Under the pieces are notes generated by a model. It ran no database searches, had not been told where the DNA came from, and was given only the letters and a program-made list of their open reading frames with translations. A stretch of 64,000 nucleotides of DNA from an uncultured Fibrobacter sp. (GTDB lineage Bacteria; Fibrobacterota; Fibrobacteria; Fibrobacterales; Fibrobacteraceae): positions 1-64,000 of the forward strand of contig NZ_CAMZCS010000002.1 of the NCBI RefSeq assembly GCF_947305105.1, read 5' to 3'. Both the position numbers and the translations under genes were made by a program. Positions 17,563 through 24,685 of this stretch are shown here, one piece after another; positions within the stretch are counted from its first letter, which is position 1; every line of letters starts with the position of its first letter.

Positions 17563-18036
17563 ATGGATTTGAAAGAAAATGCAAAGGTCGGTATCGTTGC
17601 GGGTAGCAAGTCCGACCAGGAAACTGTAGACAAGATCACCGCGGTGCTCGACCAGTTCGGCATCGCTTGGGAATTCAACATCCTCTCTGCACACCGCACC
17701 CCGAACGCCACCGCGAAGTATGCTCGCGAAGCCGCCGGGCGAGGCCTCCAGGTCCTCATCGGTGTTGCTGGCCTCGCTGCAGCCCTCCCGGGCGTGCTCG
17801 CAGGGCACACGATTCTTCCGGTGATTGGTCTGCCCTGCGCCGGCGGCCCGCTCAACGGCGTCGATGCTCTGCACTCCATCGTGCAGATGCCCCCGGGAAT
17901 CCCGGTGGCCACGGTCGGCATCGGTAACGGCAAGAATGCCGGTTACCTCGCCGTCCACATCGTCGCCCTCTCTGATGCCGCTGTTCGCGAAAAGCTCGTC
18001 GCTTACCGCAAGGGCCTCGGAGATATAGAGGTCTGA
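17563..18036 (+). CDS. purE: N5-carboxyaminoimidazole ribonucleotide mutase / AIR carboxylase
   Basis: A 157-residue PurE, acting in purine synthesis at the step that makes CAIR. The N-terminal GIVAGSKSDQE and the SAHRTP motif (His in the active site) are intact. The loop that usually reads GGAAHLPG in class I PurE reads GLAAALPG here, so the His of that loop is missing, and the following segment reads PCAGGPLNGVDAL. This may point to a divergent or CO2-dependent form; no purK is visible in the window. An AAAAGGA purine stretch precedes the ATG. It follows purD after a repeat-filled spacer. Confidence 0.93.
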   Translation: MDLKENAKVGIVAGSKSDQETVDKITAVLDQFGIAWEFNILSAHRTPNATAKYAREAAGRGLQVLIGVAGLAAALPGVLAGHTILPVIGLPCAGGPLNGVDALHSIVQMPPGIPVATVGIGNGKNAGYLAVHIVALSDAAVREKLVAYRKGLGDIEV

Positions 18037-18125
18037 GGCCGCGCTTCGCGCTCTCAGGTCGCTTTGCTTTGAGGTCGGTCGCGTTCCGCTCCCTCTGAGC
18101 ATGCGCCTGCGGCGCGATTGTATAA
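18037..18125. repeat. cluster of small GC hairpins after purE
   Basis: Short palindromes follow the purE stop in a row: CTGAG...CTCAG enclosing GCGCTTCGCGC, then GCGTTCCGC, then GCGCCTGCGGCGC, with the words GAGGTCGG and CTCTGAG repeated. There is no T-tract. They may end or stabilise the purine transcript; the origin looks like accumulated repeats. Confidence 0.5.
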
Positions 18126-18130
18126 CCTCT

Positions 18131-18174
18131 CACCAACATTCCCTAACCACTAATCACTGTTTACTAACCACTAT
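18131..18174 (+). repeat. ACTAACCAC-type leader repeat before the DUF3108 gene
   Basis: CCCTAACCACTAATCAC then TTACTAACCACTA fill the bases directly before the GTG start at 18176. No Shine-Dalgarno is present. Confidence 0.65.
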
Positions 18175-18175
18175 C

Positions 18176-18952
18176 GTGCATTCTCTCTCTCGTATATTTG
18201 TCTATTTAGCTGCGTTCCTCGTGACTGCGTCTTTCGCCGGTGAGCCCAACTTGCCTGTGGTTCAAGCGCCTTGGATGAAGGGCGAAAAGTTGATTTACGA
18301 TTTGTGCTGGGGGCCGATTACTGCGGGTTCTGCGTCGCTAGAGGTGAAACCTATCAAGGACGGCAAGACGGAGTTCCTCACGTTCGCGACGGGCAACAAG
18401 ACCATCAATAAGATTTATCCGGTCAACGATACCATCTATACACGTGTGCGCAACAAGGGCCTGATGACGGAGGTTTTCCGCAAGACGCTCCATGAGGGCA
18501 GCTACCACAACAAGTCCGTTATTCGCTTTGACCGCAAGGGCGAGAAGGCCTGGCTCTCGGACACGGTATTCCTGGACCCTCCCGAAAAAAGACAGGTCAA
18601 GCGCTCTGCCGATACCGCGGTCGCTATCCAGGGCATGGAACACAGCATTATTTCTGCCTTCTACTGGGTGCGGACGATGCCGTTGACGGTGGGGGATACC
18701 TCCCGTTTTGCCGCCGTGAGCGGGAAAAAACGTTATGAACTGAAGGTGCTTGTCCATGGGAAAGAAGAATTAGAAACGGCTATCGGCAAGGTCAAGACGG
18801 TCAAAGTGGAGCCCGTGCTCGACGGCGACGGAATTTTCAACTCCAAGGGCCGGATTTTCATCTGGTTGACGGACGATGACAAGCGTATTCCCGTGCTGAT
18901 GCAGTGCGAAATAGCTCTTGGGAGCATCAAGGCCAAGTTGGTCTCAAAATAG
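18176..18952 (+). CDS. DUF3108 family exported protein
   Basis: The 258-residue product starts at a GTG (18176), the start that gives a clean Sec signal peptide (HSLSRIFVYLAAFLVTASFAG). The mature part matches DUF3108: a GEKLIYDLCWGPITAGSASLEV opening and alternating beta strands to the end, as in periplasmic proteins of Bacteroidota and Proteobacteria that are thought to fold as a beta sandwich. The function is not established. There is no Shine-Dalgarno; an A/C-rich repeat leader occupies that place. It may be read from the purDE transcript. Confidence 0.8.
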   Translation: MHSLSRIFVYLAAFLVTASFAGEPNLPVVQAPWMKGEKLIYDLCWGPITAGSASLEVKPIKDGKTEFLTFATGNKTINKIYPVNDTIYTRVRNKGLMTEVFRKTLHEGSYHNKSVIRFDRKGEKAWLSDTVFLDPPEKRQVKRSADTAVAIQGMEHSIISAFYWVRTMPLTVGDTSRFAAVSGKKRYELKVLVHGKEELETAIGKVKTVKVEPVLDGDGIFNSKGRIFIWLTDDDKRIPVLMQCEIALGSIKAKLVSK

Positions 18953-19045
18953 AGCTTACATAAAGCAACTTTTACACGTTGATTTGGAAAAAATCGGCTA
19001 TAATAAATTATATTCCAAAAGTAATTCTTTGTTTTGAGGCTTTTA

Positions 19046-20035
19046 ATGTCTAAAAAACTCATTTTGTTCCTGTGTTTATTTATGTTCGTCGTCATGGCTT
19101 CTGCCGCCCCTAAAAAAGCGGCGAAGAAGGCTCCTCCCAAAAAGGCCGTAAAAAAGACAGAGGCTGTTGTTGAAGAGCCTCAAAAAGAAGAAAAAGACGA
19201 TGAAGAGTTCATCTCGGCTCCCGAGGAATCTCCTAAGGCGGCCGCCAAGGATGACGACGATGATGAAGACGAAGAAGAGGATACTAGTCAATATACTGCA
19301 GCTCAGTTGGAAGAACGTCTGTCTCGTCAGAAATTCGAAGAAGAACAGCGCCTGGACGAATACGCAAATTCGCTGCGCCGTCGTGACTGGTTGAAGGACC
19401 GTCTCATTCTCCAAGTGGGTATGGGGTCCCGCTATCCTTACATGGGCGAGACGGGTATGGGCATGGGCTTTGGTGCCGGTGTCGAGTATATTACCCGTTG
19501 GCATGCTGCTCTGTATGGTTCGTTCGGATTCCTCCCGAAGGGTGAAGACAACGTGTTCGACGGTATTGACCTCGAAGGTGGCTTTGGTTACAAGGTCGGC
19601 TTGAACTATTATCTCTTCCCGAAAAACCCGCTGCATCTCGGTATTTCCGCTTCTTACGGTACGGTTTATTTCGACCACGATATCCGCCCGGACAAGAACA
19701 AGATGCGCCCGCTTATCACGGTTAACGGTTTCCAGTTCGATGCGCTTATCACGTACTTGACCAACGAATGGTATTATCTCCAATTCTCCTTCGGTATGTA
19801 TTATGCCCCGAAGCTGAAATCCAAGGACCTCAGCAACCCCAGCTTCGACGTGACCTCCAAGACGGACGAAACGCCGGTGTCGATTGTTGTGAATCCTGAT
19901 GGCATGAACAAGACCGGTATTGTGTTCGGCATCGCCATCGGTTATGCATTCCCGGAATTCTTCCCGGATGATACGGAAAAGCGCCGTCGTGAACGCGAGA
20001 AGGAACGCGAAAAAGCTGGCCGCAACGACGACTAG
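19046..20035 (+). CDS. exported outer-membrane beta-barrel-like protein with acidic N-terminal region
   Basis: The 329-residue product starts at the ATG at 19046 (GAGG six bases upstream) with a signal peptide ending ASAAP. A Lys/Ala-rich then Glu/Asp-rich low-complexity stretch (about 22-95, with a DDDDEDEEED run) follows. After it come alternating amphipathic strands rich in Gly and aromatics (about 120-310, such as GFGAGVEYITRWHAALYGSFGF), as expected for a small outer-membrane barrel. The C terminus is a very basic and acidic helix. No family name is recognised. It is monocistronic and ends at a strong bidirectional terminator. Confidence 0.7.
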   Translation: MSKKLILFLCLFMFVVMASAAPKKAAKKAPPKKAVKKTEAVVEEPQKEEKDDEEFISAPEESPKAAAKDDDDDEDEEEDTSQYTAAQLEERLSRQKFEEEQRLDEYANSLRRRDWLKDRLILQVGMGSRYPYMGETGMGMGFGAGVEYITRWHAALYGSFGFLPKGEDNVFDGIDLEGGFGYKVGLNYYLFPKNPLHLGISASYGTVYFDHDIRPDKNKMRPLITVNGFQFDALITYLTNEWYYLQFSFGMYYAPKLKSKDLSNPSFDVTSKTDETPVSIVVNPDGMNKTGIVFGIAIGYAFPEFFPDDTEKRRREREKEREKAGRNDD

Positions 20036-20060
20036 TCTGGTTTAAATATTTTCTAAAGAA

Positions 20061-20092
20061 AAAGCCTGCCACGTATGTGACAGGCTCTTTTA
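20061..20092. terminator. bidirectional terminator between the barrel gene and tRNA-Arg
   Basis: AGCCTG-C-CAC pairs with GTG-A-CAGGCT across GTAT, with A-runs on the left and CTTTT on the right. It can serve the + strand gene and the minus-strand tRNA. Confidence 0.85.
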
Positions 20093-20093
20093 A

Positions 20094-20165
20094 TACCCAT
20101 GTCCGGAATCGAACCGGAATACCTTCCTTCGGAGGGAAGGACACTATCCATTGTGATACACGGGC
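20094..20165 (-). tRNA. tRNA-Arg (anticodon CCG)
   Basis: The 72-base cloverleaf is complete. The acceptor GCCCGTG pairs with CATGGGT, the anticodon stem is CTTCC/GGAAG around the loop CTCCGAA (anticodon CCG), and the T arm is TCCGG-TTCGATT-CCGGA. Discriminator A; CCA is not encoded. The D stem is weak at its first pair. Confidence 0.93.
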
Positions 20166-20270
20166 TCGGCCAATGCGGTTCCGCTTTAGGCGGAACCCAT
20201 CCGATTTCGGTTTGCGAAATATAGTAAAAAATAGGAGGCGCGGGGCACGAGGTATGAGCGGTGAGCAGTG

Positions 20271-20415
20271 AGCGATGAGCCTTTGAGAGACTAGAGAATA
20301 GAGACTGGAGGCTAGTGAAAAGAATCACGCACTTCGTGCGTTAATAACAGACGGCGAAGCCGTGATATTTCTCCCTAGCCCCTAGATCCTAGATTCTAGA
20401 TCCTAGATTCTAACC
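20271..20415 (+). repeat. dispersed ~135-bp repeat, copy A
   Basis: This copy runs AGCGATGAGC ... GAGACTAGAGAATAGAGACT ... GTGAAAAGAATC, then the perfect hairpins ACGCAC-TTC-GTGCGT and ACGGC-GAA-GCCGT. It ends in CTCCCTAGCCCCTAGAT and CTAGATTCTAGATCC words, and abuts the rimO stop codon. Copy B is at 30680-30817 with about nine in ten bases the same over the shared part. Confidence 0.85.
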
Positions 20416-20416
20416 C

Positions 20417-21730
20417 CTATTCTACTATCTTCACAATTAGCTCATGCGGTTCCGCATCCACGACCAGTGCGTCGTAGAATTCGCCCACGTCGGCGTCGCC
20501 TTCGAGCACTTTCACGATGTCGTCGTTCTCCATCGAGTTGCCTTCGGTGCGACCGTAGAAGTGGTATTCGCTTTCTTCTGCCACTTGGTCGATGATGATG
20601 CGGACGGTCTTCCCGATCATTGACTCGGCATGTTCGGCATCGAGTTCTTCTTGCAAGTCTGTCACCGCGTCGAGCCTTGCGCGTGCTTCGCTTTCGTCGA
20701 CGGCGGGGAGGTCCATCTCCATCACGGGTGTGCCTTCTTCGGGGCTGAACACGAAACCGCCCAGGTGGTCAAACTGCACGTCTTGCAGCAGTTCCATCAA
20801 CTCTTCAAAATCTTCGTGTGTCTCGCCGGGGAACCCGACTAGCACCGTTGTACGCAAGGTAACTCCCGGAATGCGTTCGCGGATCTTGTGCAGAATGTCC
20901 ACGAGTTCCTTCTTGCGGTAATTGCGCTTCATGTTCTTGAGCATGTTGTCGCTTGCATGCTGGATTGGCATGTCCACATACTTCACGAGGCGCGGTTCGG
21001 TTGCCATCAGGTCCAGCAGTTCGTCGTCTACGAACATCGGATACCAGTAAAGCGTGCGTATCCAGGGAATGTTCGTGTTGTCTAGAATCGCCTTCAAAAG
21101 CTGAGCGAGTGTGCCGCCCTTCTTGCCCTTTTCACGGCCAAAGTAGGTCGTGTCTTGTGCGATGAGGGTGATTTCTTTGACGCCTTGCTTTTCAAGTTCT
21201 TTTGCCTCTTCGACAATGTCTTCGATGCTTCGGGAAACTTGCTTGCCGCGAATCAAGGGGATTGCGCAGTAGGCGCAGCGGCGGTTACATCCTTCGGCAA
21301 TCTTCAGATAGGCGTGGTGGTTAAAACCGCCGAGGTTCATGCGCGGGAGATTTTCGGCGTCACAGGTCTGCGGTGCGACAATGCCCATCTTCTTCAGGAG
21401 TTCGCCCGGCTTGTACGTGCCCACCCAGTAGTCCACCTCGGGTAGTTCCTTGATGAGCTCGTCACCATAGCGCCCTGAGAGGCAGCCCGAGACAATCAGC
21501 TTTTGTTTTGCCTTTTTACCCTTGATTTGGGCAAGAATCGCATTGATGGATTCTTCTTTTGCCGCCTCGATGAAACCGCAGGTGTTCACCAGGATGTAGT
21601 CTGCCTTGGCGGCAGTGTCGCAGGTCGCAAACCCCGCGTGCAGCATTTCGCCGACGAGGTTCTCCGCATCGACCTGGTTTTTGGCGCATCCTAAGTGGAC
21701 AACGAAAACTTTGGGCTTCTTTGTGGGCAT
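20417..21730 (-). CDS. rimO: ribosomal protein S12 methylthiotransferase
   Basis: The 437-residue product has the full RimO plan. An N-terminal methylthiotransferase domain carries Cys15, Cys51 and Cys83 for one iron-sulfur cluster. A radical-SAM domain has Cys148-x3-Cys152-x2-Cys155 (EGCNRRCAYCAIP). A C-terminal TRAM-like domain follows. It adds a methylthio group to an aspartate of ribosomal protein S12. The HLGCAKNQVD start is typical of RimO rather than MiaB. Length is normal. It stands alone; a dispersed repeat lies right after its stop codon. Confidence 0.95.
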   Translation of the reverse strand: MPTKKPKVFVVHLGCAKNQVDAENLVGEMLHAGFATCDTAAKADYILVNTCGFIEAAKEESINAILAQIKGKKAKQKLIVSGCLSGRYGDELIKELPEVDYWVGTYKPGELLKKMGIVAPQTCDAENLPRMNLGGFNHHAYLKIAEGCNRRCAYCAIPLIRGKQVSRSIEDIVEEAKELEKQGVKEITLIAQDTTYFGREKGKKGGTLAQLLKAILDNTNIPWIRTLYWYPMFVDDELLDLMATEPRLVKYVDMPIQHASDNMLKNMKRNYRKKELVDILHKIRERIPGVTLRTTVLVGFPGETHEDFEELMELLQDVQFDHLGGFVFSPEEGTPVMEMDLPAVDESEARARLDAVTDLQEELDAEHAESMIGKTVRIIIDQVAEESEYHFYGRTEGNSMENDDIVKVLEGDADVGEFYDALVVDAEPHELIVKIVE

Positions 21731-21810
21731 GCCGCAAATTTAGAAAAACATTAATTCCTAAAAAAGGTTATTTTTTTGTGTAGTTCCTAATTCAAGAAAC
21801 GGAGAAATAT

Positions 21811-22491
21811 ATGCATTTGAAAAAATGGGGTTTTGCAATATTAATGACGGCGGCCTTTGGCTTGACGGCCTGTAGTGGAGATAGCAGTTCTCCTACATCG
21901 CCCGGAGCTTCCAGTGCGGAAGTCAATAAAGAAGATAATTCTTCGAATCAAGGCAACGCGGCCGTTTCTGATGGCGACAATCACCCGTCGCAGGGAATAG
22001 CGATTTCTGATGATGATGATGACTCCAATGGAAATCAACATGCAGGTCCTTCGCAACAAGGCGCTTCTGTCGAAAATGAAAACCGCACATCTTCGTCAGA
22101 TGATCAATCCGGAAATGCAAGTAGTACCATGGATTTCTCTTCGGGCGATTATGTGTGCAAAGTAACGAGGACTAGCAACTCTGTAAAAGTGGAACAGCGT
22201 ATCGAAGGCGTTGCTTCTTACGTTTCGACTGTCTCGGGCAGTACCGGGCGCCTCGGCATAGAATCGGAATTGTGGTACGCAAGTTCTGAAAATGCGCAGT
22301 ACGAATGCGAAGAAAGTAAGGAAGAGGCGAAAGGCTGGAATGGATCCATGACTGTCACATGTACCTCGAATAACATAAAAATAAGTGAATATGACGAAGG
22401 TTCTTTGAATGACCATGAAGAGGATTTTAAAGAATTGTGCGAAGAAGGGAAAGAAAGATACGATAGCGGTTTTTTTAATCAGTACATGTAA
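21811..22491 (+). CDS. lipoprotein of unknown function
   Basis: The 226-residue product has a lipobox GLTAC (Cys21) followed by a polar Ser/Asn/Asp linker (about 24-105, with a DDDDDS run). The C-terminal ~110 residues (from about SGDYVCKVTRTSNSVKVEQ) contain four cysteines that could form two disulfides. No known domain is recognised. The plan is that of a Fibrobacter surface lipoprotein. It has its own bidirectional terminator and converges on the SPOR lipoprotein. Confidence 0.65.
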   Translation: MHLKKWGFAILMTAAFGLTACSGDSSSPTSPGASSAEVNKEDNSSNQGNAAVSDGDNHPSQGIAISDDDDDSNGNQHAGPSQQGASVENENRTSSSDDQSGNASSTMDFSSGDYVCKVTRTSNSVKVEQRIEGVASYVSTVSGSTGRLGIESELWYASSENAQYECEESKEEAKGWNGSMTVTCTSNNIKISEYDEGSLNDHEEDFKELCEEGKERYDSGFFNQYM

Positions 22492-22511
22492 AAAAAGAAA
22501 TTTTATGGAAT

Positions 22512-22544
22512 AAAAAAAAGAGTCCCGTGATGGGGCTCTTTTTT
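22512..22544. terminator. bidirectional terminator between two lipoprotein genes
   Basis: AAGAGTCCC pairs with GGGGCTCTT across GTGAT, with an A-run before and TTTTTT after. It serves both convergent genes. Confidence 0.88.
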
Positions 22545-22562
22545 AATAGTGGATAGTAAAAC

Positions 22563-23570
22563 TTATTCCCAATCGTCTCCGTCGGCAGGGGCCTCTTCGA
22601 CAATTTCTTCCACGACCTCTTCGACTTCAACTTCTTCAGCTTGCTGCTGCGGCTGGGCTTGCGGTTGCGGCTTTGGCTGAGCTTGCGGCTGGGGCTGCGG
22701 TTGTGGCTGAGCCTGCGGCTGCGGCTTTGGTTGAGCCTGCGGCTGGGGCTGCGGTTGGGCCTGCGGCTGCGGTTGCGGCTGAGCCTGCGGCTGCGGCTGC
22801 GGTTGGGCCTGCGGCTGGGGCTGCGGTTGAGCCTGCGGCTGAGGCTGCGGTTGAGCCTGCGGCTGGGGCTGCGGTTGAGCTTGCGGCTGGGGCTGGGGCT
22901 GCGGTTGCGGCTGAGCCTGCGGCTGCGGTTCCGGTTCCGGCTCCGGTTCAGGAGCGGGCTCCTCGTAAGATTGCGTATCTTCGTAGGACTGCGAATTGTT
23001 GTAGTAGCTTTCGCCAGCGGGGTTGCCGACATGGTCGTTGCTGCGGTTGTCTACCCACCAATCGAAGTTCAAGGCGCCAATGACTTCCTTGCCGTAGGTC
23101 TGGGCGTCAGCGATGGAGGAGAAGAAGCCGACGCGGACGCGGTAATATGTACCTTCCAGTTCGCCCGGGTTTTCAACTTCGGCCAGATAAGCGCTGATGT
23201 TACTTTCGGCAAGCTTGTTGGCGATAGCCTGGGCAGACTTCTTGGTTGGCTTGATGCCGACCTGGATAACGTACTGTCCGTCTTGCTGGGGCTGGACGCT
23301 TCCGCTCACGAACGGAGCTGCTTTTGCCGGGGCGGGAGCTGCGACTTCCGCAGGGGCTTCGGCTGTCTTGTCGCCGGAAAGCGATTTCAAGGGGACCAGT
23401 TCCGGTTCTTCTTCTGCAGGAGCGTCGGCCTTTTTAGGAGCCTGCGCAGAAGGAGTTGCCTTGGATTTGTTCATCTGGGGGACGACATCTTCTTCGCCGG
23501 TATTACAAGCGACGAGGAACGCACAGGCAAGTGCGCCCATGCTGAGTTTATAAGCCGAAAGAGATTTCAT
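22563..23570 (-). CDS. SPOR-domain lipoprotein with long Pro-Gln repeat tail
   Basis: The 335-residue product has lipobox FLVAC (Cys22). An Ala/Pro/Lys-rich stretch leads to a SPOR domain at about 95-175 (YVIQVGIKPTKKSAQAIANK ... YYRVRVGFFSS). SPOR domains bind glycan strands stripped of peptides at division sites. Residues about 210-315 are a PQPQA-type repeat, and the last ~20 residues are acidic. A lipidated outer-membrane protein holding septal peptidoglycan is the likely role. The rigid repeat could span the periplasm or project outward. No division partner gene lies beside it. Confidence 0.8.
   Translation of the reverse strand: MKSLSAYKLSMGALACAFLVACNTGEEDVVPQMNKSKATPSAQAPKKADAPAEEEPELVPLKSLSGDKTAEAPAEVAAPAPAKAAPFVSGSVQPQQDGQYVIQVGIKPTKKSAQAIANKLAESNISAYLAEVENPGELEGTYYRVRVGFFSSIADAQTYGKEVIGALNFDWWVDNRSNDHVGNPAGESYYNNSQSYEDTQSYEEPAPEPEPEPEPQPQAQPQPQPQPQPQAQPQPQPQAQPQPQPQAQPQPQPQAQPQPQPQAQPQPQPQAQPQPQPQAQPKPQPQAQPQPQPQPQAQPKPQPQAQPQQQAEEVEVEEVVEEIVEEAPADGDDWE
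22640..22930. repeat. Pro-Gln coding tandem repeat
   Basis: GGCTGCGGTTG/GGCTGGGGCTG-type units (6- and 18-base periods) repeat through about 290 bases inside the SPOR lipoprotein gene. They encode PQPQPQA on the minus strand. In-frame length variation between strains is to be expected. Confidence 0.85.
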
Positions 23571-23757
23571 TCAAAACTCCGGTAATGTTTGTTAGGTAAC
23601 TAACGATTAAGATTTAGTTACATATCATGCGTTAATATACATAAGTCTTTGATTCTACGCAAGTTATATGGACGAAAAATCGCATTTTTTTGTGATTTTT
23701 TGTGAAAAAGGGGGCTTTTGTTCGAAAAGGACCTGCAAAACGACCCCCTCTAGCCCC

Positions 23758-23786
23758 TTGACGAAGTGGACATTTATAAATATATT
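23758..23786 (+). promoter_or_regulatory. sigma-70-type promoter for rpsU
   Basis: TTGACG at 23758-23763, 17-base spacer, TATATT at 23781-23786, 36 bases before the GTG start. Confidence 0.75.
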
Positions 23787-23822
23787 TGGGCTCTCAAACT
23801 GAATTTTAACCAAAGGAAAATC

Positions 23823-24032
23823 GTGATCGGCGTAATTGTTAAGTCCAACGAACCTTTTGAACGCGCTCTCAAGCGTTTCACCAAGTCCTGCGAAAAGAAC
23901 GGCATCATCTCCGATGTCAAGAAGCGCCAGCGCTTCGAAAAGCCTTCCGAAGAAAAGAAGCGCATCGAAACGGCTGCCCGCCGCAAGCGCTTGAAAGAAA
24001 TCGCTGACCAGAACCGCAAGCGTCTCTACTAA
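23823..24032 (+). CDS. rpsU: 30S ribosomal protein S21
   Basis: The 69-residue product is a standard S21: IGVIVKSNEPFERALKRF, a Lys/Arg-rich helix and a basic C terminus ending KRLY. It helps the small subunit in translation initiation. The GTG at 23823 is chosen over an upstream in-frame GTG because it gives the family's usual start and length and has AAAGGA five bases before it. A strong promoter lies upstream. yqeY follows after a 161-base structured spacer; rpsU-yqeY is a common gene pair. Confidence 0.95.
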   Translation: MIGVIVKSNEPFERALKRFTKSCEKNGIISDVKKRQRFEKPSEEKKRIETAARRKRLKEIADQNRKRLY

Positions 24033-24033
24033 T

Positions 24034-24190
24034 AGTGGTCCGGCTAGTCCGGATGGCTTGGTTGTAGTCCAAGGTTCTCGAAGGGTTTTTGATAAGAGTA
24101 ATGAGTCGTCGGTCCATGACCGGTGGCTCGTTGCGTGTTTTTAGAGGTCAAACCTAGACGCCAGGACGGGGCGTAAACCGTCCGGAGTAA
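24034..24190 (+). other. structured spacer between rpsU and yqeY (possible RNA leader)
   Basis: Several hairpins follow each other: CTTGG-TTGTAGT-CCAAG near 24058; GAG...CGGTC-CAT-GACCG...CTC near 24090-24116; ACGCC...GGCGT and GACGG...CCGTC overlapping near 24150-24180 as alternative pairings. No T-tract makes it a simple terminator. It could be a structured 5' leader of yqeY or a small RNA. It matches no RNA family I recognise. Confidence 0.35.
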
Positions 24191-24193
24191 AAC

Positions 24194-24664
24194 ATGAGCA
24201 GTGCATTGCTGACAAGAATTCTCGACGATATCAAGGCCGCCATGAAGGCGCACGATTCCGAAACGCTCGGAACGCTCCGTACACTCCATTCCGACATCAA
24301 GAACGAAGCCATGAAGTCTGGTGCCACTCCCGCACAGATTACCGAGAGCATCACCGACGAGATGTGTGTCGACGTGCTTGCCCGCAGCGTGAAGCAGAAG
24401 CAGGAAGCCATCGAGATCCTCAAGAAGGGCGGCTTCATGGACAAGATTCCTGCCGAAGAAGCTTGCATCGCGCTCTACCGCAAGTACATGCCGGCAGAAA
24501 TGACCGAAGACGAAGTCAAGGCCCTCATCGCCGAAATCAAGGCGGCGACCGGAGCCTCTAGCCCCAAAGACATGGGCAAGATCATGAAGGAACTCTCCCC
24601 GAAGGTCAAGGGCCGTTTCGACGCCAAGCGCGCATCTGTCTTGGTGCAAGAAGCGCTTAAGTAA
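24194..24664 (+). CDS. yqeY: GatB/YqeY domain protein
   Basis: The 156-residue product is a free-standing YqeY domain, the helical tRNA-binding module also found at the C terminus of GatB. Typical segments are the LRTLHSDIKNEAMK and YLPxxMxExE-like KYMPAEMTEDEV regions, and SPKDMGKIMKELSPKVKGRFD near the end. The exact role is unproven; a link to tRNA-dependent amidation or translation is assumed from the family. It follows rpsU and precedes the AAA+ regulator by 21 bases, so these three may form one operon. Confidence 0.9.
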   Translation: MSSALLTRILDDIKAAMKAHDSETLGTLRTLHSDIKNEAMKSGATPAQITESITDEMCVDVLARSVKQKQEAIEILKKGGFMDKIPAEEACIALYRKYMPAEMTEDEVKALIAEIKAATGASSPKDMGKIMKELSPKVKGRFDAKRASVLVQEALK

Positions 24665-24685
24665 AAGACAATAAGGTAGGCCACC

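Noticed and set aside
22641-23585. A + strand frame rich in Leu and Arg opposite the SPOR lipoprotein
   Set aside because: It is the antisense reading of the Pro-Gln repeats.
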